From Pseudomonas paeninsulae (GTDB lineage: Bacteria > Pseudomonadota > Gammaproteobacteria > Pseudomonadales > Pseudomonadaceae), in the NCBI RefSeq assembly GCF_035621475.1, contig NZ_CP141799.1, positions 211,001-275,000 of the forward strand: a DNA stretch of 64,000 bases. Direction: 5' to 3'. The notes under the pieces were generated by a model, which ran no database searches, was not told the DNA's origin, and saw only the letters and a list, made by a program, of their open reading frames with translations. The position numbers and the translations under genes are program-made. Below are positions 9,701 through 17,022 of the stretch, piece by piece; the first letter of the stretch is position 1, and every line of letters starts with the position of its first letter.

Positions 9701-11109
9701 AATGGAACGGCCGGGGCATCGTCCAGGGCTTGCAGCGCCGGGCGCTGGCGGCGGACGAGCAGCGCCGCGACCTGCTGTTCACCACCTCCGGGCTGTTCCG
9801 CGACCTCTACGCCGACCAGCTGGCACTGCTGGAACGCGCCGTGCTGCTGGCCCTGGATGGCGCCGGTGCGAGCATCCGCCGCGACTACCCGGCGCTGCGC
9901 CCGGCGCTGGCCGCGGCCCTGGCACCGCTCGGCGACCAGGCCAGCGGCGGCGCGGAGAGTCTGGCGGACAACCGCGTCGCCGCGCACTGGGTGGAAGACG
10001 CGGCGCGCCGCCTGGATGCCGGGCTCGGCGCCGAGCAGGCTGGCGAGCTGGCGGCGCTGCGCCTGTTCGGCGTGGCGCCGGGAGCCTATGGCGCCGGCAT
10101 TAACAGTCTGGTGGAACGCTCCGGCAGTTGGCAGCAGCGCGGCGATCTGGCCCAGGCCTATGTCGGTCGCATGGGTCATGCCTACGGCCTGCGTCACCAG
10201 GGCGAGCCGGTGCAGGAGGTGTTCCGTGACAACCTCAAGCAGGTTCGCCGCACCTACCTCGGGCGTTCCAGCAACCTCTACGGCCTGTTGGACAACAACG
10301 ACGCCTTCGATTACCTGGGCGGCCTGAGCCTGGCGGTGGAACAGATCGCCGGCGTCGCCCCGGAAAACTACGTGAGCTGGCACAACGACCCTACCCGCGT
10401 GCGCCTGGAACCCTTGCAGCAGGCGCTGCTCGGCGAACTGCGCGGGCGCTTCCTCAACCCGGCCTGGATCGAGGCGCTGATGCAGCACGACTACGCCGGT
10501 GCACGCACCATGGGCAGCGAGTTCCTCGAATACCTCTGGGGCTGGCAGGTGACCAACCCCGAGATCATCAAGGACAGCGCCTGGGAGGAGGTGAAGGCGG
10601 TGTATATCGATGACCGATACGAGATCGGTCTCGACCGCTTCCTCGAACAGGGCCATAACGTCCACGTGAAGAGCAACATGTTGGCGATCATGCTGGTGGC
10701 GATTCACAAGGAGTTCTGGCAGGCCGATCAGGCCACCGTGCAGCAGCTCGGCGAGCAGTTCGCCCGTCTGGTGGTCGAGCACGGCCTGCCCGGCAGCGGC
10801 CATACCCGGCCGGATCATCCGATGTTGCAATGGCTGCTGCCGCAACTGCCGGCCGAATTGCGCGCGGCCCTGCAGCAACGCCTGCAGGCGGCGCAGATCG
10901 AGGCCCGGCCGCAGCAGGCACCCAGCACGGTCAGCGAAATCCAGGCGGCGCAGCCGCCGCAAGCGCAACAGCCAGCCGCCGCAGAGGCGGCAGAAGGTGC
11001 CGGGCAGGCGCCGGATCGGCAACTCTGGCTTGGCGTCCTGCTGTTGGCCGGCCTGTTGGGCCTGGGCATCTGGCGTGGCCGCGGCCATCATTCCCGTGGA
11101 GGGCTCTAG
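6784..11109 (+). CDS. CobN-like metallochelatase with signal peptide and C-terminal membrane anchor (HmuS-like)
   Basis: A 1441-residue member of the CobN/BchH/ChlH large chelatase-subunit family. The family core is clear: LIHLGRHSTYEFLP (679-692), GDLPSIYPYIVDGVGEGIQAKRRG and IDHLTPPL. Unlike cytosolic CobN, it begins with an arginine-containing, hydrophobic signal-peptide-like segment (about 1-38, ending AGAAQ). It ends with an Ala/Gln/Pro-rich linker and one predicted membrane helix (LWLGVLLLAGLLGLGIW, about 1413-1430), so the body should be periplasmic. The HGT of classical CobN is replaced by GRHST. ExbB/MotA-like and DUF2149 genes follow directly, as for HmuS-HmuT-HmuU of Bacteroidetes haem uptake. 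A cobalamin riboswitch precedes it. Its role is probably corrinoid uptake or metal handling rather than cobalt insertion in the cytosol; this is inference. Confidence 0.85.
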   Translation: MSKSLPPPVALALRGVSLIRRLALAALLALTAPLAGAAQINAIVSPYSAAEFAAAVAQFQGQHPGQRVSARTPEQLGELDDAALAEWLDAGQVLFGAGLFGAEVERLRPMLAAAAPADLFILHSEQDLVQLSRSRGQALFASREQAERLGAAKPADDLAQWLAQQQRSHPQQADWLSARSYWLAGGNDNIAALLAWLAARVDATVTAEPAKARPPLRFYQDGQIRAAEQLHWQGQALVAIIDHGRADRAGDRALNDALCQALGEAGLACVSLFANWGAGSLQAVRWLQEAEHPPLVAIIALQDFVIGGGEHREQVSELFAQLDVPVLKGLRMEGRSEAVWQLSSDGLARDKLHYQIAMPELQGTSQAMVLAAWHEQQLDPLSGIRFGIGEPLPQQVAALSARIQRWWHLQRTANADKRLAIVYYNHPPGRHNIGADNLDVPQSLLHILRRLQAEGYDTGSLPESPAALLDLLQERGINLPEQGDALAEMADKVQSLGGQEYRDWFATLPAALQAEMRQGPLGYWNAQLHRALQASQLEIAADILDNGSSELHHVLDGVEHPARARALDLLAQLESLYRAALAQPAQADWTQAQALVDALAASGIEGLRGWGEGPGYVMVHDGRLLLPGLQFGKVFVGPQPPRGWEVDEELLHANLVFPPPHQYLAFYHWLRDGFKADALIHLGRHSTYEFLPRRRIGLSDEDYPTQILGDLPSIYPYIVDGVGEGIQAKRRGLAVMIDHLTPPLVATPLYDDLLQLRQLIESFEAGAGQGEGPARRATIAEIKRLVGSAGLEVELRESMAEVLAVRGIGFEQVDDDLLVHEVGHYLTNIQERFMPMGLHVFGKPWQPAAVDTLLASMGSGQASHRQALIDSPAAEMNALLHALDGGFVVPGKGNDPIRTPEALPTGRNFHALDSSLLPSRIGWGIGRQMAVQARQRPIAADGREAVILWASDTVRDEGAMIAFGLELLGVEPQWNGRGIVQGLQRRALAADEQRRDLLFTTSGLFRDLYADQLALLERAVLLALDGAGASIRRDYPALRPALAAALAPLGDQASGGAESLADNRVAAHWVEDAARRLDAGLGAEQAGELAALRLFGVAPGAYGAGINSLVERSGSWQQRGDLAQAYVGRMGHAYGLRHQGEPVQEVFRDNLKQVRRTYLGRSSNLYGLLDNNDAFDYLGGLSLAVEQIAGVAPENYVSWHNDPTRVRLEPLQQALLGELRGRFLNPAWIEALMQHDYAGARTMGSEFLEYLWGWQVTNPEIIKDSAWEEVKAVYIDDRYEIGLDRFLEQGHNVHVKSNMLAIMLVAIHKEFWQADQATVQQLGEQFARLVVEHGLPGSGHTRPDHPMLQWLLPQLPAELRAALQQRLQAAQIEARPQQAPSTVSEIQAAQPPQAQQPAAAEAAEGAGQAPDRQLWLGVLLLAGLLGLGIWRGRGHHSRGGL

Positions 11110-11111
11110 GC

Positions 11112-11588
11112 ATGTTCGACAGTCAACTATTCACCTGGCTGCATCTATTGGTCGGCTGGTTGCTGCAACCGGTGACCCTCGGTCTGTTCGGCCTGCTGAC
11201 GCTGGCGGTATGGGATTGCGGGGTGGCGGTCGGCGAACGCTGCGGCGGCCTGGCGCGCTGGCAACGCTTGCCACTGGCGGAAATTGAGCGGCGCGCGCGC
11301 AAGCGCCTGGAGCGCGCCGACCTGATCGCCCGCATCGGTCCGATGCTCGGCCTGATGGGCACGCTGATCCCGCTCGGCCCTGGGTTGGCAGCCCTCGGCG
11401 AGGGCAATGTGCAGATTCTCAGCGTGGCCATGCGGGTGGCCTTCGACACCACGGTGTTCGGCCTGCTTGCCGGGGTGATCGGCTTCGGCCTAGGCCGCCT
11501 GCGCCGACGCTGGTACGACGAGCTGCTGGATCGACGTGAGGCCATGGCGGCCGAGGAGCAGGCCGATGAGCCGGCGCTGGCGCTCTAA
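11112..11588 (+). CDS. MotA/TolQ/ExbB-family proton-channel-like protein
   Basis: A 158-residue membrane protein with about three hydrophobic segments: near residues 12-30, near 76-95 (IGPMLGLMGTLIPLGPGLAAL) and near 108-128 (VAFDTTVFGLLAGVIGFGLG). The GPMLGLMGTLIPLGPGL and FDTTVFGLLAG patterns are the conserved transmembrane motifs of ExbB/TolQ/MotA. The ATG at 11112 lies two bases after the cobN-like stop. The frame runs open to 10830 but that part overlaps cobN. These proteins use the proton gradient with an ExbD/TolR/MotB-like partner. The partner here is probably the DUF2149 protein encoded next, which overlaps this gene. Confidence 0.85.
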   Translation: MFDSQLFTWLHLLVGWLLQPVTLGLFGLLTLAVWDCGVAVGERCGGLARWQRLPLAEIERRARKRLERADLIARIGPMLGLMGTLIPLGPGLAALGEGNVQILSVAMRVAFDTTVFGLLAGVIGFGLGRLRRRWYDELLDRREAMAAEEQADEPALAL

Positions 11589-11865
11589 CCGTTTCGCCGA
11601 GGGCGACGACGATCCGCTCGGACCGCTGGCCAACCTGGTCGACGTGGTGCTGGTGTTCGCCTGCGGTCTGATCGCCGCCCTGGTGGCGCAGACCGACCTG
11701 CTGCAGCGGCTCGAGGCACAGCGCCAGCCGCTGCCGGTGGAGCGCGGGCGAGAACTGCCGAGCCTGCCGGACAGCCTCAAGGGCCAGGACGGCGCCGGAC
11801 TGGAGAGTGTCGGCCAGGTCTACCGTGATCCGCAGACCGGCAAGCTGATCCTGATCGGCCAGTGA
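11566..11865 (+). CDS. DUF2149-domain protein, ExbD-like partner
   Basis: A 99-residue protein with one hydrophobic helix (LANLVDVVLVFACGLIAALVA, about 22-42) and a short C-terminal domain containing GQVYRDPQTGKLILIG. The DPLGPLANLVDVVLVFA start is typical of DUF2149 proteins, which replace ExbD/TolR in CobN-like/ExbB gene sets. The ATG at 11566 overlaps the exbB-like gene by 23 bp, indicating tight coupling. The aspartate within the membrane helix (LVD) is a candidate proton-path residue, by analogy with ExbD. The three genes plus BtuB form a probable energised envelope complex. Confidence 0.8.
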   Translation: MSRRWRSNRFAEGDDDPLGPLANLVDVVLVFACGLIAALVAQTDLLQRLEAQRQPLPVERGRELPSLPDSLKGQDGAGLESVGQVYRDPQTGKLILIGQ

Positions 11866-11943
11866 GCGACCGATTGCCGCAGTGGTCGTGGCCTGAACGC
11901 CCGGGGTCGCTCGGCGCATTGACGGCCCGCCCGAAATATCTAC

Positions 11944-12210
11944 ACTCGCGCCTCTTGCTTCAGGTGACCCGCGGCCATGGCCGCGAGTAAACAGGGAAGT
12001 CGGTGCGTTGCGCGTGTTTACGCCAACCATTCCGACGCTGCCCCCGCAACGGTAGACGAGTCAAACCAGCGCTTTTTCAACCACTGTGCTTCGGCATGGG
12101 AAGGTGCGTCTGGTGGGATTGCGCATTTTCGCGCGCCGCTCGTAAGCCCGGAGACCGGCCTGTCGCAGTCCATGGCATCGCGGAGGGCGTTGTCTGGCGT
12201 GTGGGCTGCG
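11944..12210 (+). promoter_or_regulatory. Cobalamin riboswitch 2 upstream of btuB
   Basis: A second cobalamin aptamer with the same conserved blocks as the one at 6373-6697 and over 95% identity outside that copy's inserted hairpin. The core ends at AAGCCCGGAGACCGGCCT near 12144-12163, and the btuB ATG is at 12297. The high identity extends about 45 nt past the core, so duplication included part of the expression platform. It should shut off btuB, and perhaps the following cob operon, when cobalamin is plentiful. Confidence 0.92.
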
Positions 12211-12296
12211 CCGTTGTGCAGTGCATTCGCCGCTGGTTCTCCGCGTGTCTTACTCAGCCAAGATCGCCCGGGTGGGGCGGCGGAGCCTAGAACGCG

Positions 12297-14147
12297 ATGA
12301 GCAATTCCCTTCCAATCAAGCCCTCAACCCTGCTGCTGTGCGCCGTTTCCTGCGTGCCCCTGGCCCAGGCGGGCGAACACACTCGTCTCGACGACCTTCT
12401 GGTGACCGCTACCCGTACTGCACAGACTGCCGAGCAGAGCCTGGCCGCGGTGACGGTGTTCGACCGTGCGCAGATCGAGCAGAGCCAGGCGACTTCCGTG
12501 CCCGAGCTGCTGAAGAAGGTGCCGGGCGTGTCCTTCGCCAACAACGGCGGCCCGGGTAAGACCACCGCGTTGTTCATGCGCGGCAGCGAATCCGACCATG
12601 TGCTGGTGCTGATCGACGGCATCAAGGTCGGTTCGGTGACGTCCGGTGGCGCGGCCCTGCAGGATTTGCCGCTGGAGCTGATCGAGCGGATCGAGGTGGT
12701 GCGCGGGCCGCGTTCCAGCCTGTACGGCTCGGAAGCCATCGGCGGGGTGATTCAGATCTTCACCCGCAAGGGCGCCGGCGCAGGCGCCAAGCCATTTTTC
12801 TCCGCCGGTTACGGTACCCATGACAGCTACAACGGCAGTGCCGGGGTCAGCGGCGGCACCGATAACGCTTGGTACAGCCTGGCCCTCAGTGGCGCCGACA
12901 CCGACGGCATCAACGTCAAGTCGGCGGCCACCAGCGGCTACGAAGACGATGCCGACGGCTATCGCAACCTGTCCGCCGCGCTGAGCGCCGGTTATCGCTT
13001 CGCCAACGGCCTGGAGCTGGACGCCAACCTGCTGCGGGCCAAATCGCACAACGATTACGACCAGGTCAACCGCAAGCGCACTGCCGGTTTCCGCGCCCAT
13101 GCCGATGGCGAATCAAATGTGCTGGGCACCCGCGCGCGTTTCGCCCCGCTCGAGCCCTGGCAGGTGACCCTGCAGGCCGGACGCAGCGAGGACAAGTCCG
13201 ATGCGTTCCAGGATGGCGACTTCTATTCGCGCTTCGACAGCCGTCGCGACAGCCTCAGCTGGCAGAACGACCTGAGCCTGGCGCCCGGCCATACCCTGAC
13301 CCTGGGCGCCGATTACCAGCACGACGAGGTCAACGGCAGCACCGATTACGCCGAAGACTCGCGGGATAACACCGGCGCCTTCGTGCAGTACCTCGGCGAA
13401 GTCGGTCGGCATGACTGGCAGCTGTCCCTGCGCCGCGACGACAATCAGCAGTTCGGCCGGCACGACACCGGCAACCTCGGCTACGGCTATGCCCTGAGCG
13501 ACTGGCTGCGCGCGACTCTCAGCTACGGCACGGCGTTCAAGGCGCCGACCTTCAACGAGTTGTACTACCCCGGCTATGGCAATCCGGATCTGCAGGCGGA
13601 AACTTCCCAGAGCCTGGAGGCCGGTTTGCTCGGCCAGCATGCCTGGGGCCACTGGTCGGTCAACGCCTTCCGCACCCGCATCGACGACCTGATCGCCTAC
13701 GACGCCAGCATCATGGCGCCGGCCAACGTCGATGCCGCACGCATTCGCGGCGTCGAACTGGTGCTCGGCAGCCAACTGCTCGGCTGGGACTGGAATGCCA
13801 ACTACACGCTGCTGGAGCCGGAGAACCGTTCCTCCGGGGCCAACGACGGCAACGAGCTGGCGCGCCGGGCCAAGCGGCTGTTCAACCTGGATCTGGATCG
13901 CCGCCTCGGCGCCTTCAGCATCGGCGCCAGCCTGCATGCCGAGGGCCAGCGCTTTGACGATCTGGCCAACACCAAGGAGCTCTCCGGTTTCGCCACCCTC
14001 GACCTGCGCGGCGAATACCGCCTCAGCCCAGAATGGCGCCTGCAGACCCGCGTGGCCAACCTGCTGGATGCCGATTACGAGACCGCCCAGGGCTATAACC
14101 AGCCCGGCCAGGCGGTCTACCTGAGCGTGCGCTACCAGGCGCTTTGA
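12297..14147 (+). CDS. btuB: TonB-dependent cobalamin receptor (BtuB)
   Basis: A 616-residue outer-membrane receptor. The signal peptide covers about 1-25 (CAVSCVPLAQAG). A TonB-box-like DDLLVTATRT follows, then a plug domain with VPELLKKVPGVSF, LFMRGSESDHVLVLIDGIKVGS and IERIEVVRGPRSSLYGSEAIGGVIQIFT. The beta-barrel ends in LSVRYQAL, close to the usual aromatic C-terminal strand. It imports corrinoids using TonB-ExbBD energy. It is governed by the riboswitch at 11944-12210, and in P. aeruginosa the equivalent receptor also heads the cob operon. The start is the first ATG after the leader; its ribosome-binding site is weak, as expected for a riboswitch-gated site. Confidence 0.92.
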   Translation: MSNSLPIKPSTLLLCAVSCVPLAQAGEHTRLDDLLVTATRTAQTAEQSLAAVTVFDRAQIEQSQATSVPELLKKVPGVSFANNGGPGKTTALFMRGSESDHVLVLIDGIKVGSVTSGGAALQDLPLELIERIEVVRGPRSSLYGSEAIGGVIQIFTRKGAGAGAKPFFSAGYGTHDSYNGSAGVSGGTDNAWYSLALSGADTDGINVKSAATSGYEDDADGYRNLSAALSAGYRFANGLELDANLLRAKSHNDYDQVNRKRTAGFRAHADGESNVLGTRARFAPLEPWQVTLQAGRSEDKSDAFQDGDFYSRFDSRRDSLSWQNDLSLAPGHTLTLGADYQHDEVNGSTDYAEDSRDNTGAFVQYLGEVGRHDWQLSLRRDDNQQFGRHDTGNLGYGYALSDWLRATLSYGTAFKAPTFNELYYPGYGNPDLQAETSQSLEAGLLGQHAWGHWSVNAFRTRIDDLIAYDASIMAPANVDAARIRGVELVLGSQLLGWDWNANYTLLEPENRSSGANDGNELARRAKRLFNLDLDRRLGAFSIGASLHAEGQRFDDLANTKELSGFATLDLRGEYRLSPEWRLQTRVANLLDADYETAQGYNQPGQAVYLSVRYQAL

Positions 14148-14185
14148 GCCTGCCGGCAGCGCCACCTACTTCTGGAGATCAATGG

Positions 14186-14344
14186 ATGAAGCTGCCACCG
14201 CGATGCCAACGGCTGATCGGCAGCGCCGTCCATTCCCCGCGTTACCTGGGCCGCCTGGCGCTGTATGTCGGCCTGGCGGCCATTGTCTATATCGGCGCCC
14301 GCTCCCGGCTGGGCGCGCAACCGCAACTGGAGGTGAAGAGATGA
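14186..14344 (+). CDS. Small single-pass membrane protein between btuB and cobO
   Basis: A 52-residue basic protein with one hydrophobic stretch (LALYVGLAAIVYIGA, about residues 24-38). The ATG at 14186 follows a GGAG-type site (TCTGGAGATC), and the stop overlaps the cobO start as ATGA, which supports real translation. The longer frame from 14144 would overlap the btuB stop. I do not recognise a family. Its place between the receptor and the cob genes suggests an accessory role in corrinoid uptake or retention; this is a guess from context only. Confidence 0.6.
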   Translation: MKLPPRCQRLIGSAVHSPRYLGRLALYVGLAAIVYIGARSRLGAQPQLEVKR

Positions 14345-14952
14345 GCGAATCGAGCGAACGCGACGCGCGGCACAAGGCGCGCATGGAGCGCAAGAAGGCG
14401 CTGATCGACGAGAAGATTTCTCAGGCTCAGGATGAGTACGGCCTGCTGCTGGTGCACAGCGGCAATGGCAAGGGCAAGAGCAGCAGTGCCTTCGGCATGG
14501 TCGCCCGCGCCTTGGGCCACGGGATGAAGGTGGGGGTGGTGCAATTTATCAAAGGCGCGGCCAGCACCGGCGAGGAGAACTTTTTTCGCCGTTTCCCCGA
14601 GGAGGTCAGCTACCACGTGATGGGCGAGGGCTTCACCTGGGAGACCCAGGATCGCCCGCGCGACATCGAAAAAGCCCAGCAGGCCTGGGTGGTGGCGCGC
14701 CAGCTGCTGAATGACCCGGCCATCGGCCTGCTGGTGCTGGATGAGCTGAATATCGCCCTGAAACTGGGCTATCTGGAGCTGGACGCGGTGCTCGCCGACA
14801 TCGAGGCGCGGCCGCTGCTGCAGCATGTGGTGGTGACCGGCCGCGGCGCCTTGCCGGGGCTGATCGAGGCGGCGGATACCGTCACCGAGATGAACCTGGT
14901 CAAGCATGCGTTCAAGGAAGGGGTGAAGGCGCAGCAGGGGGTGGAATTCTGA
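14341..14952 (+). CDS. cobO: Cob(I)alamin adenosyltransferase (CobO/BtuR)
   Basis: A 203-residue CobA/CobO/BtuR-type ATP:corrinoid adenosyltransferase. The P-loop GNGKGKSS is at 41-48, followed by MKVGVVQFIKGA, EGFTWETQD and LLVLDELNIALKLGYL, all typical of the family. It transfers the 5'-deoxyadenosyl group from ATP to cob(I)yrinate diamide or salvaged corrinoids in the cytosol. The frame extends upstream, but the ATG at 14341 overlaps the preceding stop as ATGA and gives the standard family N-terminus. It is the first enzyme of the cob operon. Confidence 0.95.
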   Translation: MSESSERDARHKARMERKKALIDEKISQAQDEYGLLLVHSGNGKGKSSSAFGMVARALGHGMKVGVVQFIKGAASTGEENFFRRFPEEVSYHVMGEGFTWETQDRPRDIEKAQQAWVVARQLLNDPAIGLLVLDELNIALKLGYLELDAVLADIEARPLLQHVVVTGRGALPGLIEAADTVTEMNLVKHAFKEGVKAQQGVEF

Positions 14953-15046
14953 TGGAGGCCGCACCGCCGATGTTCCCTGGAAGCGGCTGCAGGTGCGCAG
15001 ATCCATGCGCGGACAAGTCCGCGCCCACGGGTATGCGGGTGCCGGC

Positions 15047-16354
15047 ATGAGCGCGCCACGCCACTGCCCCGCATTATTGATCGCCGCGCCGGCCTCGGGG
15101 CAGGGTAAGACCACGGTCACCGCCGCCCTGGCGCGGTTGCATACGCGCGAGGGCAAGCGGGTGCGGGTGTTCAAGTGCGGGCCGGATTTTCTCGACCCGA
15201 TGATTCTCGCCCGTGCCAGCGGCGCGCCGGTGTATCAGTTGGATCTGTGGATGGTCGGCGAGGCGGAAAGTCGCCGCCTGCTCTGGCAGGCGGCCGGTGA
15301 GGCCGATCTGATTCTGATCGAAGGGGTGATGGGCCTGTTCGACGGCAACCCGTCGGCGGCCGATCTGGCGCGCCAGTTTGGCGTGCCGGTGCTGGCGGTG
15401 ATCGACGCTTCGGCCATGGCCCAGACCTTCGCCGCCCTGGCGCATGGTTTGGCCAGTTTTCAGCCCGACCTGCCGTTCTCCGGGGTGCTTGGCAATCGGG
15501 TCGGCAGCAGCCGGCATGGCGAGATCCTGCGCGATGCGCTGCCCGCGGCCATCCGTTGGTACGGCGCGCTGCCGCGCAGCGCCGCGGTCGAGTTGCCCAG
15601 CCGCCACCTGGGCCTGATTCAGGCCGAGGAGCTGAGTGACCTGGACGCACGCCTGGACGCGGCGGCCGATGCCCTGGCTGCCAGCGCCGACGTCAGCCTG
15701 CCGCCGTCGGTGACCTTCGCCGCGCCGCTGTCGCGCGAGATTCCCGCCCTGCTCGCCGGCGTGCGCATCGGCGTGGCCGTGGATGCCGCCTTCGCCTTCG
15801 TCTACCAGGCCAACCTCGATCTGCTGTGCGAGCTGGGCGCCGAGTTGTGCTTCTTCTCGCCGCTGGCCGACAGCCAGCTGCCCGAGGTCGACAGCCTGTA
15901 CCTGCCTGGTGGTTACCCCGAGTTGCACCTGGCCCAGCTGGAAGCCAACCAGGCCATGGCGGATGCGATCCGCGCCCACCATGGCGCCGGAAAACCCATC
16001 CACGCCGAATGCGGCGGCATGCTCTACCTGTTCGAGCGGCTGACCGACCAGGCCGGCGTCAGTGGCCAGATGCTCGGCGTGTTGCAAGGCGAGGCGACCC
16101 TGCAGCCGCGCCTGACCGCCCTGGCTCTGCAGGAAGTCGAATTACCGGAGGGACGTTTGCGCGGCCATAGCTTCCACCATTCGGCGTTGACCAGCGCGCT
16201 GCAGCCGATCGCCCGTGGCGAGTGCCCGAACTACAAGCGCACTGCCGAGGCGGTCTATCGCCAGGGCCGCCTGACTGCCTCCTATATCCACTTCTATCTG
16301 CCGTCCGATCCGCTAGCAGCGGCGCAGCTGTTTGCCCCTGGTGAGCGCCTATGA
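15047..16354 (+). CDS. cobB: Cobyrinic acid a,c-diamide synthase (CobB/CbiA)
   Basis: A 435-residue amidotransferase. The N-terminal dethiobiotin-synthetase-like domain carries the P-loop ASGQGKTT (about 16-23) and CGPDFLDP. The C-terminal class I glutaminase has the nucleophile Cys322 in HAECGGM, with GHSFHHS further on. It amidates the a and c side chains of cobyrinate using glutamine and ATP. The ATG at 15047 was chosen as the family-length start; the frame runs open to 14993 through a non-conserved intergenic stretch. The stop overlaps the bluB start (ATGA). Confidence 0.94.
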   Translation: MSAPRHCPALLIAAPASGQGKTTVTAALARLHTREGKRVRVFKCGPDFLDPMILARASGAPVYQLDLWMVGEAESRRLLWQAAGEADLILIEGVMGLFDGNPSAADLARQFGVPVLAVIDASAMAQTFAALAHGLASFQPDLPFSGVLGNRVGSSRHGEILRDALPAAIRWYGALPRSAAVELPSRHLGLIQAEELSDLDARLDAAADALAASADVSLPPSVTFAAPLSREIPALLAGVRIGVAVDAAFAFVYQANLDLLCELGAELCFFSPLADSQLPEVDSLYLPGGYPELHLAQLEANQAMADAIRAHHGAGKPIHAECGGMLYLFERLTDQAGVSGQMLGVLQGEATLQPRLTALALQEVELPEGRLRGHSFHHSALTSALQPIARGECPNYKRTAEAVYRQGRLTASYIHFYLPSDPLAAAQLFAPGERL

Positions 16355-17004
16355 ACCCGCATGCCTTCAGCGCCGAGGAACGCGCGGCGGTCTATCGGGC
16401 CATCGCCGAGCGGCGCGACATGCGCCACTTCAGTGGCGGCGAGGTAGCCCCCGAGCTGTTGGCGCGCCTGCTCGAGGCGGCGCATCAGGCGCCCAGCGTC
16501 GGCCTGATGCAGCCCTGGCGCTTTATCCGCATCACCCGCCCGCCGCTACGTGCGGCGATCCAGGCCTTGGTCGAGGCCGAGCGCCTGCGCACCGCCGCGG
16601 CCCTGGGCGAACGCGGCGAGGCATTCATGCAGCTCAAGGTCGAGGGCATCCGCGACTGCGCCGAATTGCTGGTGGTGGCCCTGATGGACGGCCGCGAGGC
16701 CCATGTGTTTGGTCGGCGCACCTTGCCGGAGATGGATCTGGCCTCGATGGCCTGCGCCATCCAGAACCTCTGGCTGGCCGCTCGCGCCGAAGGCCTGGGT
16801 ATGGGCTGGGTGTCGCTGTTCGAACCCCAAGCCATGGCCGAACTGCTGGCCATGCCGTCGGGTAGCAAGCCGCTGGCGGTGCTCTGCCTGGGGCCGGTGA
16901 CAGAGTTTTATCAGGCGCCGATGCTGGTGCAACAGGGCTGGGTCGAGCCGCGGCCGTTGAGTGAGTTGTTGTTCGAGGATCAATGGGGCAAACATGCGCA
17001 GTGA
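16351..17004 (+). CDS. bluB: 5,6-dimethylbenzimidazole synthase (BluB)
   Basis: A 217-residue nitroreductase-fold enzyme that cannibalises reduced FMN to make dimethylbenzimidazole, the lower ligand base of B12. The family signature RRDMRHFSGGEV near 24-35, HQAPSVGLMQPWRFI and the Asp-containing LPEMDLASMACAIQNLWLAARAEGLGMGWVS are present. It overlaps the end of cobB by 4 bp (ATGA). Having bluB beside cobT allows aerobic de novo lower-ligand synthesis. Confidence 0.94.
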   Translation: MNPHAFSAEERAAVYRAIAERRDMRHFSGGEVAPELLARLLEAAHQAPSVGLMQPWRFIRITRPPLRAAIQALVEAERLRTAAALGERGEAFMQLKVEGIRDCAELLVVALMDGREAHVFGRRTLPEMDLASMACAIQNLWLAARAEGLGMGWVSLFEPQAMAELLAMPSGSKPLAVLCLGPVTEFYQAPMLVQQGWVEPRPLSELLFEDQWGKHAQ

Positions 17005-17022
17005 ATTCGGCGAGGTTAGGGC

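Noticed and set aside
6520..11091. A 1523-codon open frame on the minus strand
   Set aside because: It lies antisense to the CobN-like gene. Its translation is low-complexity (Gln, Ala, Arg, Leu, His) with no motif, a usual shadow of GC-rich codon bias.
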